Shown piece after piece: positions 20,936 through 31,735 of a DNA stretch of 64,000 nt. How positions within the stretch are numbered: the stretch's first letter is position 1; every line of letters starts with the position of its first letter. Source of the DNA: Macrotis lagotis. Lineage: Eukaryota > Chordata > Mammalia > Peramelemorphia > Peramelidae. Location: contig NC_133658.1 of NCBI RefSeq assembly GCF_037893015.1, positions 251,974,518 to 252,038,517 on the forward strand. The letters run 5' to 3'. Made by a program: the position numbers and the translations under genes. Below the pieces are notes generated by a model. It was given only the letters and a program-made list of their open reading frames with translations. It had not been told where the DNA came from and ran no database searches.

Positions 20936-21109
20936 AGAGTGAGTGAACTGAACTCGAGGAAGGAAAGTAGAGAGAGCAAAAAAAAAAAAAAAATCACCCC
21001 CGCCCCCAGGAATTTGACTGCAAAATGTAGGAGAAATCCAAGATGAGAGCTTGATGGGGGTGGAGGCAGAGTCAAGTGAAGGCCTTTAGAGCTTGGGGAA
21101 TACTCACGC

Positions 21110-22060
21110 AACCTTTACTTAAAAACTCTACAGAGGAGGAACCAATTGTTTTGCAAGGCAGGTCATTCCAATTCTGCATTCCACTTCTAATTGTAAGGCA
21201 GTTAAGTTGCCCAATGGGCAGAGCCCTGGACTTGGAATTAGGAAGTCTCCTCTTCTGAGGTCAAATCTAACCTCATTTACTAGTAGTGTGACCCTGGATA
21301 AGTCACTTAACCCTTTTTTGCCTAAGTTTCCTCATCTGCAAAGTGAACTAAAGAAGGAAATGGTAAACTTTTCCAGTATCTTTGCCAAGAAAATCTCAAA
21401 TGGGAAGAATTGAACATGTCTGAACAACCACAACAAAATATAATTGTTAGGAAGTCTTTCGCTTCACAGTGCCTACATCTACTTCTTTATAACTTCCTCC
21501 TGGTTCTACCGTCTGGGGACCAAGGAGAACAAATATAATTCTCCTTCCTTATAATAGCCCTTAAAATTATCTTGAAGGCAACTACATCCCCCATCAATCT
21601 GCACACTACACAGTCTCAGACCCTTCAACTGATCTTTATATGGGATATATATATATCCCATCCTCATCTGGATGCTCTCCAGTTTCTCAATGTCCTTGCT
21701 AAAAGATGGTGCACAGAATTAAACACAGTACTCAGAGGAGGCCCTACCAGGGCAGAGAATACCAGAACTACCACCTCCCAAGTGGGAGGATACCTTGGCT
21801 AAAATTACATCAGTGTTCTTGACTATCATAATGCACAGTTGACTCTATGATCAAGTTCATTAAAACTCTGCTCTTTTTCAGAGAAACTTCTATCTAATTA
21901 TGCCACTTTGTCTTGTCCTTATGAAATTGATTTTTTGAGCCCAAGTGTTAGACTTCACATTTATTCTTATTCAATGCCATATCCCCAAACCTTAGTGATA
22001 AATTTTCATGACTTTCTGTGGTCAAAAAAAAAATCATCCCCTTTTGGTCTACTTTTCCAT
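21110..22060 (-). repeat. L3/CR1 LINE, about 700 bases, split by a SINE
   Basis: Long antisense CR1/L3 match: GGTCATTCCAATTCTGCATT, then after the SINE TGTTAGGAAGTCTTTCGCTT, CAACTACATCCCCCATCAAT, GGATGCTCTCCAGTTTCTCA, GGTGCACAGAATTAAACACA and ATTGATTTTTTGAGCCCAAG. The 76-aa frame at 21572-21802 is a by-product. Confidence 0.75.
21196..21438 (+). repeat. RTE-tailed SINE inserted in L3/CR1
   Basis: Head GGCAGTTAAGTTGCCCAATG, CORE GTGTGACCCTGGATAAGTCA, TAAGTTTCCTCATCTGCAAA, then the RTE tail (CAGTATCTTTGCCAAGAAAA, GAATTGAACATGTCTGAACA). TAATTGT-type sequence flanks both ends. Confidence 0.8.
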
Positions 22061-22099
22061 GTTTATTGAGGCCCGTCCTTGGATAACAGTCAGGCTTAT

Positions 22100-22385
22100 T
22101 AAGATACTTAATAATAATAGCTAATATTTATTTAGTTCTCAGTATGTACCAGGAGCTATGCTAAATTATGCTTTGCAAATATCATCTCCTTTGATCCTCA
22201 TAACAACTCTGTGAAGTAGGTGCTATTTTTATTCCCATTTTACAGACAAGGAAACTAAGGCAAATAGAGTTGAGTGACTTGATCAAGGTCACCAAGTTAG
22301 GATGTATCTATGGCTACATTTGAACCTGGGTCTTCTTGACTCTTGGTCCAGAACTCAATTCACTGCACCACCTACCTAGCTATCT
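22100..22385 (-). repeat. MIR/THER1-type SINE
   Basis: A long antisense copy: TAATAATAGCTAATATTTAT, GTACCAGGAGCTATGCTAAA, CCTCATAACAACTCTGTGAA, CCCATTTTACAGACAAGGAA and a head ending CACTGCACCACCTACCTAGC. Confidence 0.75.
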
Positions 22386-22529
22386 CAAGCTGCTACTTGA
22401 AAACTTTCTAATTTAATAAGACCTGACAGAGCTTGGGCTTTGCTAGCAAAACCTTTGAGAATCTGGGTCATGATGAGGCACTGGGCAGGAGTTTAGCAAA
22501 GCTCTCAACTCGTATCCCCATTCACCTAC

Positions 22530-23215
22530 TGTCCATTTCCAGCTGGATCTCCTAAAGAGATCTCAAACCCCAATATGTCCAAAATAAAATCCATCTTTCA
22601 CCCCTCTTCCAAACATCCCTGTTATCACTGAGGGTACCACCATCCTGCCAGTCATTGAGGTTTAAAATCTCAATGTCATCCTCAATTCCCCACTTTCCCC
22701 TTGTCATATCTTATCATTTATGTTTCCACAATACTTTCTACTCACACAACCAGCTTCCTAGTTCAGGTCACCATCACCTCTCACCTGAAATTATAACCTA
22801 TTAAGTGGTCCTGCTGCCTTAATTCTTTTAGCTCTCTAATCTGTCATCAACCAAGCTACCAGAGAGATGTCTCTAAAGCATCTGATGACCTCACTCCTCA
22901 TAAGCTCCCTTTCATCTCAAGAAATGTTTGTAATGTTTGTCATCTAACATTCTTCTTACCCTACCTTCAGACTACCTTTCCAGCCTTACTACAAATTACT
23001 CCCTCAAAAAGGCAGAAATGACTGAAAAATAAAAAACAAAAATAATTTGTTTGTACATAGTTATTTGCATTTTATTTCTCTCATTAGGCTTCTATTTCTG
23101 TGAGAGAAGTATCTGTCTTTTTTCTTTATTTCTACAAGTGCTTAGCACTGTGCATGGACATAGCAGATCTTTAACAAATGGATAAATTGAATTTAAATTT
23201 AATAATGAAAATAAA
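22530..23215 (+). repeat. L2 LINE, ORF2 end to 3-prime end
   Basis: Sense L2: CCAAAATAAAATCCATCTTT, GGGTACCACCATCCTGCCAG (the TILPV region of the reverse transcriptase), GGTCACCATCACCTCTCACC, CTGATGACCTCACTCCTCAT, then the 3-prime end AGTGCTTAGCACTGTGCATG. No intact frame. Confidence 0.7.
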
Positions 23216-23504
23216 TTGAATGAATGACCTTTGATAGTCTATGGAAACCTGAATATTCCTCAGATCATTGTTTTAAGAGGCATGAAATAAAATACAAAAG
23301 ATTACAAAGAAAATCAATTATATCTTAAAATTTAAAAGAAAAAAGAAAGGAAAAACAATTATATTGAAATGAAGTTATGAGGACTTCAGGTTAAGAACCC
23401 TTGAGCTATACTTATGCTTGGAACCTTCCCTCAAGGAGCTTACAGCTTCATTGTGGATACAAGATACATGAAAAAAAACAATTTTAAAAAATTCTCCAGT
23501 AATC

Positions 23505-23830
23505 AGCTGATGCATCAGCAAGCATGTATTAAGTACCTACAGTGTTCCAGGTTGGACCTAAAAAGACAATAAAGAAATGTGTGTGTATTTACATATGTGC
23601 ATATATGTATAGTGCAATTTTAAGTTTTAGTAGATTTTTGATTCACCAAGACTTTTGAGATACATTATATAAATATATGCAATATATATATAACATAATT
23701 AAATGGTAATTTTCACGGAGAAGCATTAGTAGCAGCAGGAATCAGGAAAAGTTTCATGTCTGAGCCTTGAACAAAACTAGGGGTGCAATGAATTCCAGTT
23801 GTGCTGCATAAGTCCCTAGACTCTCAAATA
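23505..23830 (-). repeat. L2-type fragment, antisense
   Basis: GCAAGCATGTATTAAGTACC starts an L2 tail. Later TCATGTCTGAGCCTTGAACA and GGGGTGCAATGAATTCCAG follow the antisense body. AT-rich repeats at 23580-23700 separate the two parts. Confidence 0.5.
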
Positions 23831-24465
23831 AAATAGGACAAATAAACAATAGTTCTGGATGAGCTCCTAGAAATCATCCAATGAACTCCTCATACTATAA
23901 AGGAGAAAAATGAGGACCAGTGAGCAGATGTGACTTCCCTAAAATCTGTGCAAAGGCATAGGGATAGATGGAGAGAGGAATGAGGAATGAGGAACAGGAA
24001 GAAGGCTACTGTGCTTGGAGCCAGAGAAATAAAGGTGACCTTGATCATACTTTCTGACCTGAGCATTTCCCCTTGAGCCTTTGGATCCTCCTTGGGATGC
24101 TCCTGCCTCTGATTTCCCAGATTCATTAAAGGATACATCAGTCCACAAGGGTATTACTCCCAGGTTAATTACAGAAGGCAGATGACCAACCTCCTTCGAG
24201 AGACAGTGGTCCTGTGAGGAACATAGCTTTGTGGTGGTATTTCTATTGTCATCAAAACATACTGTCTAATTTTTCATATCTTTTAGGTTCATGAATTCCT
24301 CTTTCCATGCATGGTCCTAGAAACTGAGAAACTGAGCAGATTCCTACTTTCCATAGAGAAAGAATCCTAGTGCAAAAGCAACAAATGTTTTTAGAGTTTG
24401 AAGACCTGCTTCATATCCCAATTTACCTACTTATCTGTGCTCTAAGATAAAATATCAGCTCTTCT
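23831..24465. other. Mostly unassigned
   Basis: A weak MIR-like piece lies at 23860-23950. The rest, including the 82-aa and 69-aa minus frames at 23890-24148, shows no recognisable family or gene. Confidence 0.35.
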
Positions 24466-24469
24466 TTCT

Positions 24470-25200
24470 AGCTTTTCAATTCCTACATAACCCGATCTCA
24501 ATCAGTCTTTTCAGTCTAGTCGAACACTGCTCTTTGATCCAGTAGAACTAGCCCTCTCTCTGATCTTCATATATGGCATTCCCTCTCCCATGTCCCATCT
24601 CCATGCCTTTGAAGTGTCCATGCCCCATACTTAGAACACACTCTCCTTACCTGAAATAATAATAACTTAGCACTTGTATAACCTTTTAAAGTTTTCAATG
24701 CATTTTTACAGATATTATCTCATTTTAGCTTCAAAACAACTTCCATACCTGGTTAATAGCTACTCTTTATCCCCATTTTATAGCTGAGGAAACTGATGCA
24801 GGCTTAGAACATACTTTCCTTCCTTAGGATAATAATAGCTAGTGTTTGTATAGCCCTTTAAAGTTTTCAGTGCATTGTTACAGGTATTATCTCATTTCAT
24901 CCTCAAAACAATTCTCATACCTGGGTAATAGTTACTATTTATCCCTATTTTACTGAGGAAACCGATGCAGGCAGAAGTTTAAATGACTCACCCAGGATTA
25001 CCCAATTAAGATTTGAAGTGAAGTTTGAAGTCAGGTCTTACTAACTCTATGTCCAAAACTAGAGTCCCACCTAGCTCTGCCTCAATGTCTCTTTCCTTTT
25101 CAGATGCAGTTCAGGTATCATATTTTTTCCATGAAGCTATTCTGAATTCCCTGAACTGCCAATATCTCTCCTCCCAAACTGCCTTGGATTATATTACTAT
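24470..25200 (+). repeat. L2 LINE interrupted by a duplicated MIR segment
   Basis: L2 phrases before (TTCCTACATAACCCGATCTC, GCCATGCCTTTG-type) and after (CCTTTTCAGATGCAGTTCAG, AAGCTATTCTGAATTCCCTG) the MIR-containing block at 24656-25070. Confidence 0.6.
24631..24973. repeat. Tandem duplication of a 173-base MIR-containing unit
   Basis: Unit 1 (24631-24803) and unit 2 (24804-24973) both start TTAGAACA, carry CTCTCCTTACC or CTTTCCTTCCTT, then CTTTTAAAGTTTTCA and a shared GATGCAGGC end. They also share MIR sequence (ATTATCTCATTT, ACAACTT/ACAATTCTCATACC). The divergence is substantial, so the event is old. Confidence 0.75.
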
Positions 25201-25319
25201 GTATGTATATATTTATCTCTCTGACCATCTGTCTTTCTATCTATCTTTTCTTCCTTTCTGTTGATTGATTGACTAATCTTGGGAAATCATTTCTTTTTCT
25301 TTGGTCCCAGTTGTCCCAA

Positions 25320-25770
25320 CTAGAAAATGAGATTAGTCTGGATGGCATCTGAGGTCTCTTCCAGCTCTAGAACCTATGCTTTTTTAACTGACATAACTCT
25401 GGTTACCAGGATTGACCTCAGCCCCTGGTCAGCCAGTCTTCAGTCCTGACCTATGCCCCCTCCCCTCATTACTTTAGCCACATCTCAGTATCCTCAACCC
25501 AAATCCTTTCTGTCTGTGGTCTCTGAGCACAGTGGACCCTCTCAGCCCCATGACGGCAGCCTTGGCACTTTGGGATGGAAAGAGTGATGTAGGCTGTTAG
25601 GCATTTCTGTTCCAGTACAGGCTGTTGTCGGCCTTGCCAAGGAAGGAGTGTTAAATGAGAGGTAGCCTGGCTTGATAGTATGCACTGGAGAGGGAGGTCA
25701 CTGTGTAATACTTTGCCTCTCCCTGAGTTGCTGGTAACTTTCCCTCTGGAAAGTTTCCAAGAAAAATCAG
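25320..25770. other. Mostly unassigned
   Basis: A short AGTCTGGATGGCATCTGAGG, TCTCTTCCAGCTCTAGAACC tail of a MIR-like repeat lies at 25333-25378. The remaining 390 bases are not recognised. Confidence 0.4.
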
Positions 25771-26770
25771 AATCACAGAAGGGACATTAAACAGCACTAA
25801 TTCAGAGCAGAAATGAACTGTAGAGATCATTTAGTTTAAACTTCCTTCCATCCCCTTCCTATCTTTCCTCCCCCATTTTGTAGATAAGGAAACTGAGGGC
25901 TAGAGAGATTTGTAGCAGTGTAGCAAAATGAATGGAATTCTGGATTCAAGAGTCAGGAGGATCTGAGTTTTTAATCCTGCCTCCCTTATGTAAGACTAGA
26001 AAAAGTCACTTAACCTCTCTTTGCCTCAGTTTCATCATCTGTAAAATGGAGATAGCAATACTAGTCATAGTGTGATTATCAGGATTAGATGAGATCAAAT
26101 GTACATAAAGCCTCTACAAACGTCTGGTGGCAGAGGCAGGATCCTGACAGGTTTATAAATGATACAGTGGACAAAGTACTGACCTAACAGTCAGGAAATC
26201 TTAGGCTCCCTAAAGGAGGAGACTGTGTGACCTTAGGCAAGTAGCTTCCTTTCTCTGGACTTCAGCTAGTTTCTTCATTTGCTAAATGGAGGATTGGTAT
26301 TGGACATCTTCCAAGGTCCCTCTGAGTTCTGAGTTTCTACGTTCTAAACTTGATTTCAGATCTAATATCCAGGTCCAGGTTTAGGCTCTCTCAAAACTGA
26401 TTCTGTGACTTTGGGAAGGGAATAAGCATTTATAAGAGTGCCTTCTATGGGCCAAGCATTTTATAAATATCTCATTTGATCTCCACAAAAACAGTGGGAG
26501 GCAGGTGCTATTATTTATTAACCCCATTTTACAGTTGAGGAAAATGAGGCAAATAGAAATGAAATTATATTCCCAGAGCCATTCATCTTATAAGAGTCTG
26601 ACATTGGATTTGAAATCCCAAGTGTTATATCCACTTTGCCAGTAGTTGCCTGCTTCTTGGGCAGCTAACTTTAGTCAAGTCACTTCCCCTTTTTTGTCTT
26701 TAATTTTCACCTCTCTCTTATGAAGGTGTTGTTAGATGATCTCCAAGGTCCCATTCAACTCTAATATCAT
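25770..26770. repeat. Cluster of MIR/THER1-type SINEs
   Basis: At least five pieces: 25775-25912 (minus; TTTTGTAGATAAGGAAACTG), 25915-26125 (plus; CACTTAACCTCTCTTTGCCT), 26155-26345 (plus; TGTGTGACCTTAGGCAAGTA), 26405-26650 (minus; CCCCATTTTACAGTTGAGGA) and 26655-26770 (plus; TAGTCAAGTCACTTCCCCTT). All are old and diverged. Confidence 0.65.
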
Positions 26771-26989
26771 ATTTGGCCTTATGCAAAGTCATGGAAGGTG
26801 ATGAAATGGTCCAGTAATAGATAGGGACTAGAAGAACTCAAGTCTTCTGGCTTCCAGCAAAATCTCTTCCCATTGTACCATATAGCCAGCTGACTGGTAT
26901 AATGATCCTCAAACCAAGGTTGAAAGGGAAATCACGTAATTCTAGCACAGGGATGTACAAGGCAAGCAAATTAAAAATCCTCGAATCAG

Positions 26990-27110
26990 GACAGCTAGGT
27001 TAAGTGGACAGAGCACTAATCCTGGTGTCAGGAGGACCTGAATTCAAATATGACCTCAGACACTTAACATTTACTAGCTGTGTGAGCCTGAGCAAGTCAC
27101 TTAACCAATG
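26990..27110 (+). repeat. WSINE1-type or related SINE
   Basis: ACAGCTAGGTTAAGTGGACA, GGTGTCAGGAGGACCTGAAT, CAGACACTTAACATTTACTA and GAGCAAGTCACTTAACC. The 3-prime end is lost, so the tail type is uncertain. Confidence 0.7.
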
Positions 27111-27750
27111 AAAAAGAAATACTCATCCAACAAGTTAAACACTCTTTCCCCTGAACTCTGTCTAATCTCTTTCCCACAGGATACCAATATTCTTAAGAAG
27201 CAGGTTAATGGTTAAATGGTTAATGGTTAATGGTCAAAATACAGGCCTGAATTCAGAAAGATCTGGGTTCGAATGATGCTTCTGACCCTGTCTGCCTTTG
27301 AACTACAGTTTTCTCAATTGTAAACTGAGAATGAATTTCATTTCCCATCAGCTAGTCAACTTAATTTCAAGATCAGCCCCCCTCCCCAGGATAAGCTCTT
27401 TACCTGAAATCTCATACTCAAGGGGATTGATTCAGCTTTACCATCCCATGCTGCTACAGCACCCTCAGTCCCCTTTCTTCACAGCTAGAGAAAGAGGCAA
27501 TAAACTCCTCTCAAAGCCTCCTTTGAGAGAGGGCTCAGAATGTTCTCCATAATTCTTCATTTCTCTTCAATTGGCTTTGCTTGGTTTGGACTCCAAGAAC
27601 AGAATATCCCCATCAGAGTAGCCTCTGCAACTTCCTCACTTTTTTCAACTTCCTTTTGTGTTTTGCCTTTCCCCATTAAACTTGAGAGCAGTCATCTCTC
27701 TTTTTTTTTAAACACCCAGTACTAACCTAGAGCCTGGCACTTCTGGGCAC
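27111..27750. other. Mostly unassigned
   Basis: There is a short TTAATGGTTAAATGG repeat at 27203-27235 and weak MIR-like words at 27240-27330. No gene is visible. Frames of 84 and 61 aa carry no motif. Confidence 0.4.
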
Positions 27751-27752
27751 TT

Positions 27753-27900
27753 TGTTGTTTGTCCTTTGTTTTGGAATTGATTTTGAGAGAGGGAGTGCTG
27801 TGCCAAGTCACCATTCTGACTTTCTCTTCTGGAGACATCTGGGTCCAGTGGCCAGTTATGGATCAGAATGACAGGAGATGTCTCTAGATGCAGTGGAACA
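27753..27900 (-). repeat. ATC-tailed SINE, tail portion
   Basis: TTGTTGTTTGTCCTTTGTTT, GAGTGCTGTGCCAAGTCACC, TCTGGAGACATCTGGGTCCA, GGATCAGAATGACAGGAGAT: the antisense tail. Confidence 0.7.
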
Positions 27901-28335
27901 CCTTGGCCTTTTGAAATCTGATCTTTCCCAGGTAATGTTTAAGTGAGGCAATGGTCATTCATTGATTAAGGTTAGAAAAAAGAGATGAAGCAGAGGCCAA
28001 GAAAGACCACTTCAAAAAAAATAAATATATAAAACTGAGGAGGTAAGATCCTCAGGGTTTCTCAGTGATTAAGGTGGGTAGGAAACAAAAGAATCAAAAC
28101 AGTCTCTTTCCCAGAGTCAAAAAAAAATCAACCTGAGAGAAGACTCAGTTTCTGATCAAAACAGAAACAATGGATATTTACATTCATTCTGAACCAATCA
28201 GTGCCCAAACCATGACCAAGTGAGCTTAGCCTGAGATCCATTGTTGACCAATCAAGGAGAGCCAGTGATCTGGGGCCTAACCCCCCCCCCCCCAAAGAAA
28301 TCTTACTAGGCCTTTGCTCAGAGTACCCACAAGCA

Positions 28336-28526
28336 TGGGAGAGAGAGAGAGAGACAGACACATAGAGAGACAGACAGACAGAGACAGAGAGAGAAAGAGA
28401 GACAGTGACAGAAAGACACAGAGACAGAGAGATACAGAGACAAAGAGATAGAGAAAGAGAGGAGAAAGAGGAGGAGGAGGAGAAAAGAAGAGGAGAGGGA
28501 GGGAGGAAGGAAGAAAGGAAGGGAGG

Positions 28527-28580
<54 letters not shown>
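28336..28580. repeat. Purine-rich GA/CAGA/GGAA repeat
   Basis: (GA)n mixed with CAGACAGA, then GGAGGAGGAGG and GGAAG blocks, ending in a pure (AG) array of about 24 units (28532-28580). A run of 13 C lies nearby at 28281-28293. The open frames here are repeat artefacts. Confidence 0.95.
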
Positions 28581-28583
<3 letters not shown>

Positions 28584-28614
28584 AAGCTGTGAAGCTCCAG
28601 CAGTGGCAACAGAG

Positions 28615-28722
28615 TTTGTTGTTTGTCCTTTGTTCTAGAAAAATATCATGACATGAGGGAGGTGATTCCATGTCATGCACTTATTGGATTTAAGTGGGGG
28701 GGGGGCTGTGCTAATTCACCAG
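28615..28722 (-). repeat. ATC-tailed SINE, tail portion
   Basis: TTGTTGTTTGTCCTTTGTTC, TATCATGACATGAGGGAGGT, then a G9-10 run and CTGTGCTAATTCACCAG. It is a second copy close to 27753 and in the same orientation. Confidence 0.65.
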
Positions 28723-29034
28723 CTAATAAATGTTTATTCACTAGATGACTTCTAAAGTAATTTCCACCTCTAAATTGATGATCTGTCATCATGGTATTTT
28801 ATGATTCTCATTTCAACAATAATGTTACTTCTAGGAAGACTTCTGATTTCCAGGCTTAGTAATGACCTTTCCCCTCAGACTTCATACAGTACTTTTTTCA
28901 CTCTTCTCTAATGAATTTATAATTCCCCACCCAATCCCTTTCCCAACTTTCTGGATTTCAAAATCATGCTTCCTCTACTTTTGGCTCATCCTAGAATTTC
29001 CCTTAAAGTACAATATCAATGTTTATGAAATTCC

Positions 29035-29550
29035 TGTATAGAAAGAGGTCCACAACATCCTTCTGGGCCCTGAGAAATTCTGATAAGACCCAAGTACTTG
29101 ACCCTAGGGGTCACAGATATACCATAAAATTGTTTGAAGATTCACAAAGCACCCTTGTCAGTCTAATTATCTTGCTATCTACTAAATTCCAGGACTGCCT
29201 TCCCCTTCCCCAGGTGCACCTGGAACAATAAGATAGTAAATTCCTCAAACCTGTGGGAAGTCCATGAATATGTGATTCCCTCCATCTCAGGAAATATGTT
29301 CAAACAAAGACCCTGACCCTTTCTATATGGAACCCCATATTTACATATGATAAGACAATCTTTGCTTCTGTATCCTTCTTGCTCTCAGAATCTACCCCCC
29401 ACCAAAAAAAACACTATAAAAACCCTATCCCTTGAACACTCAGGTACTGTCTGATCTGGGTACTCTTCATCCCCAGGCATTCCCTGGGAAATAAAGATCT
29501 CCAGACTTATCAAATCCGTCTCACTCTTTGGGTTCAGCACCCTCGGTGTA
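29035..29550 (+). mobile_element. Probable solo LTR (gammaretrovirus-like layout)
   Basis: A CTATAAAAACC TATA box (29413) is followed about 75 bases later by GGGAAATAAAGATCTCC, a poly-A signal, and a U5-like CCGTCTCACTCTTTGGGTTC. That order is typical of an LTR. Exact ends and a target duplication were not found, so the borders are approximate. No internal region was seen. Confidence 0.6.
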
Positions 29551-29576
29551 GAGAAAAACCTATATGTATTTACTTA

Positions 29577-29818
29577 CTGTTGTTCAGTTGTTTTCCAGTT
29601 GTATCTGACTCTTTATGATCCCATTTGGGGATTTCTTGGCAAAGATACTGAAGGGTTTCCTTCTCCAGTGTGTCCCCATTTTACAAATGAAGAACTGAGG
29701 CAAATAAGGGTTAAGTGACTTGTCCAGGATCACCTAGCTAGTATATGAGACCTGATTTGAACTCAGATGTTCCTAACTCATGTCCAGTGCTACATGCACT
29801 GCATCACCCAGCTGCCCT
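29577..29818 (-). repeat. RTE-tailed SINE, full length
   Basis: TGTTGTTCAGTTGTTTTCCA, GTATCTGACTCTTTATGATC, GGCAAAGATACTGAAGGGTT, ATTTTACAAATGAAGAACTG, CTTGTCCAGGATCACCTAGC and a head ending ATCACCCAGCTGCCC. Confidence 0.85.
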
Positions 29819-29819
29819 A

Positions 29820-30270
29820 TGTGAATCTAGGCAAATTATTTGACCTCTTCAGATACTGGATTACTCCTCTATAAAATGAGACATTTGATGAGGCATTTTC
29901 TAACGACCTTTCCAACTCCAAATCCATAATGCCTCTGCACTATTGATTGTAGGCCCTTATTTTCTTTGCTTTCATAGAACTCCATAACTTCACAGACTTA
30001 AACTATCCAAAAATCCATTAGTTTGGGTGGTCCCTTTACCAGTAATGATTCCCAATGCTTCCTCCACATTCCACTTTGGTAGACCATCTTCCTCAAAGTA
30101 GAGACAGCACAATGTAGAAACTGCTAGTTCAAGAAGCAGAAATCTTCAGTTCAAACCAGGCTCTACCACTTATTATATGGGTGACATATTTCTCTCTGAG
30201 CTACAGTTTCCTTATCTATAAAAGGAATATAATACATGAACTAGCTATGTCATAGGCTTCTTTTAAGTGT
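29820..30270 (+). repeat. MIR-type SINEs
   Basis: A CORE piece at 29820-29940 (GCAAATTATTTGACCTCTTC) and a longer copy at 30100-30270 (CTACCACTTATTATATGGGT, CTACAGTTTCCTTATCTATA). The bases between them are not assigned. Confidence 0.55.
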
Positions 30271-30734
30271 GGCACTCTTCTCTGACTCACCAAACCTCCA
30301 ATATTTGGGTTAGAATCAGGTAAAAGATATCTGGATCTACTTTGTATAAGCCATCTTGAAGGAAAATCTGAGTGTGCTCCAAGGACAGAGCATTCACTGA
30401 CTAGTTACATAAGGTAAGTGTGCTATAAACTTAAAACTATTGTGAAATGGGAGGTATTATAAACACTAATTCCCTAATGGTCAACCCCTTGGTAATGAAC
30501 CTCTCCATACTTAGTTAGGGTGAGTCTAAGAGACCCATATCTGTTACCCTCTGGGCCTGAACTCATAGTTTCCTTTTATGGCCCCAATATATCTTTCCTA
30601 CCTTATTATACCATGTTATATAACCACACGCTCTGTGGTTCATGAAGTTGACCTTCCATATGATGCTCCATAGACTTGTCCATAGGGTAGACTAACCTTG
30701 TTCCTCACACAACTCTCCCTCTTATCTCTGTGTC
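30271..30734. other. No recognised element
   Basis: I can assign no gene and no repeat here. CpG-poor and A/T-rich. Confidence 0.4.
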
Positions 30735-31020
30735 TTTGCATTGACTGAATCTTATGATTCCCTCCTCTTACCTCCACCTCATACAATTGTTGTTTTCCTT
30801 GAAAACTCAGTTCAAGTCCTTCATGAGACCTTTGCTGTTCCCCCCAGCTACTAGTATCTTCCTCACAAAGCTGCTTTTTTTAAAAATCAATTTTGTATGC
30901 TTATATATGAGCACATTTTCTCTTCCATTAGAATGTAAGCTCCTTGAGGGGAAGAACTTTTTTGATCTTTGTATTCTTCAGAGCAGTGTATAGTAAGAAT
31001 TTAATAAATGCTAGTTAATA
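30735..31020 (+). repeat. L2 LINE 3-prime end
   Basis: GAAAACTCAGTTCAAGTCCT, TTCATGAGACCTTTGCTGTT, TTAGAATGTAAGCTCCTTGA, GTATTCTTCAGAGCAGTGTA, TAATAAATGCTAG: one of the clearest L2 ends in the window. Confidence 0.85.
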
Positions 31021-31062
31021 GATTAATTGATCTGCCAAAGACTGGTAAAAGTTTAGAGAGTT

Positions 31063-31201
31063 AGGGGCAGCTAGGTGGTTCAGTGGATAGAGCACCAGCC
31101 CTGGAGTCAGGAGGACCTGAGTTCAAATCCGGCCTCAGACATTTAATAATTACCTAGTTGTGTGGCCTTGGGTAAGCCTTTTGCCTTGCAAAAATAAAAA
31201 A
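31063..31201 (+). repeat. WSINE1-type SINE
   Basis: A perfect 16-base duplication AAAAGTTTAGAGAGTT (31047-31062 and 31202-31217). The head is GGGGCAGCTAGGTGGTTCAG with GGAGGACCTGAG. The CORE has a small deletion (GGTAAGCCTTTTGCC). Confidence 0.95.
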
Positions 31202-31295
31202 AAAAGTTTAGAGAGTTCAGGATCATTCCCACCCTAGTTAGAGAATGGAAAGCTCTTGAAAATGGGAAGAAGAAAATGGACTAGAACAGTATCAT

Positions 31296-31567
31296 AGAAT
31301 TTGTTGTTGTTGTTGTTGTTGTTGTTGTCATTGTTGTTGTTTCCATTATGTCTGATTCTTCATGACTACATTTGGGGTTTTCTTGGAAGAGATACTGGAT
31401 TAGATTTCTATTTCCTTCTCCAGTTCATTTTATAGATGAAGAAACTGAGGCAAACAGGGTTAACTGACTTGCACAGGGTCATACAGCTGGTATCTGAAGC
31501 TGGATTGGAATCTAAGTCTTCTTGACACCAGCCCCAGTCCTCTATCCACTTCACCACCTAGCTCTCC
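31296..31567 (-). repeat. RTE-tailed SINE with a (TTG)n start
   Basis: (GTT)n at 31296-31340 is the antisense (CAA)n tail of the SINE. It continues TTATGTCTGATTCTTCATGA, GGGGTTTTCTTGGAAGAGAT, ACAGGGTTAACTGACTTGCA and a head CCACTTCACCACCTAGCTCT. Confidence 0.85.
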
Positions 31568-31569
31568 TA

Positions 31570-31735
31570 TCATAGGATTTAAAGCTAGATTAAATCTTAG
31601 AGACCATCTAAGTTGCTCATTTTACAAATGAGGAAACTGAGAACTAGCAAGGATAAGTAATTTCCAAAGGTCACGTAAGATCAATGAAGCCTAGGGAGAG
31701 GTGTTTAGACAAAAGAACTCTTCTTCATCCTATCT
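31570..31735 (-). repeat. MIR-like repeat
   Basis: ATAGGATTTAAAGCTAGATT, CTTAGAGACCATCTAAGTTG, CTCATTTTACAAATGAGGAA. Confidence 0.6.

Noticed and set aside
28277-28680. Overlapping Ser/Leu-rich and Arg/Glu-rich frames
   Set aside because: Simple-repeat artefacts of the GA/CAGA tract, open on both strands.
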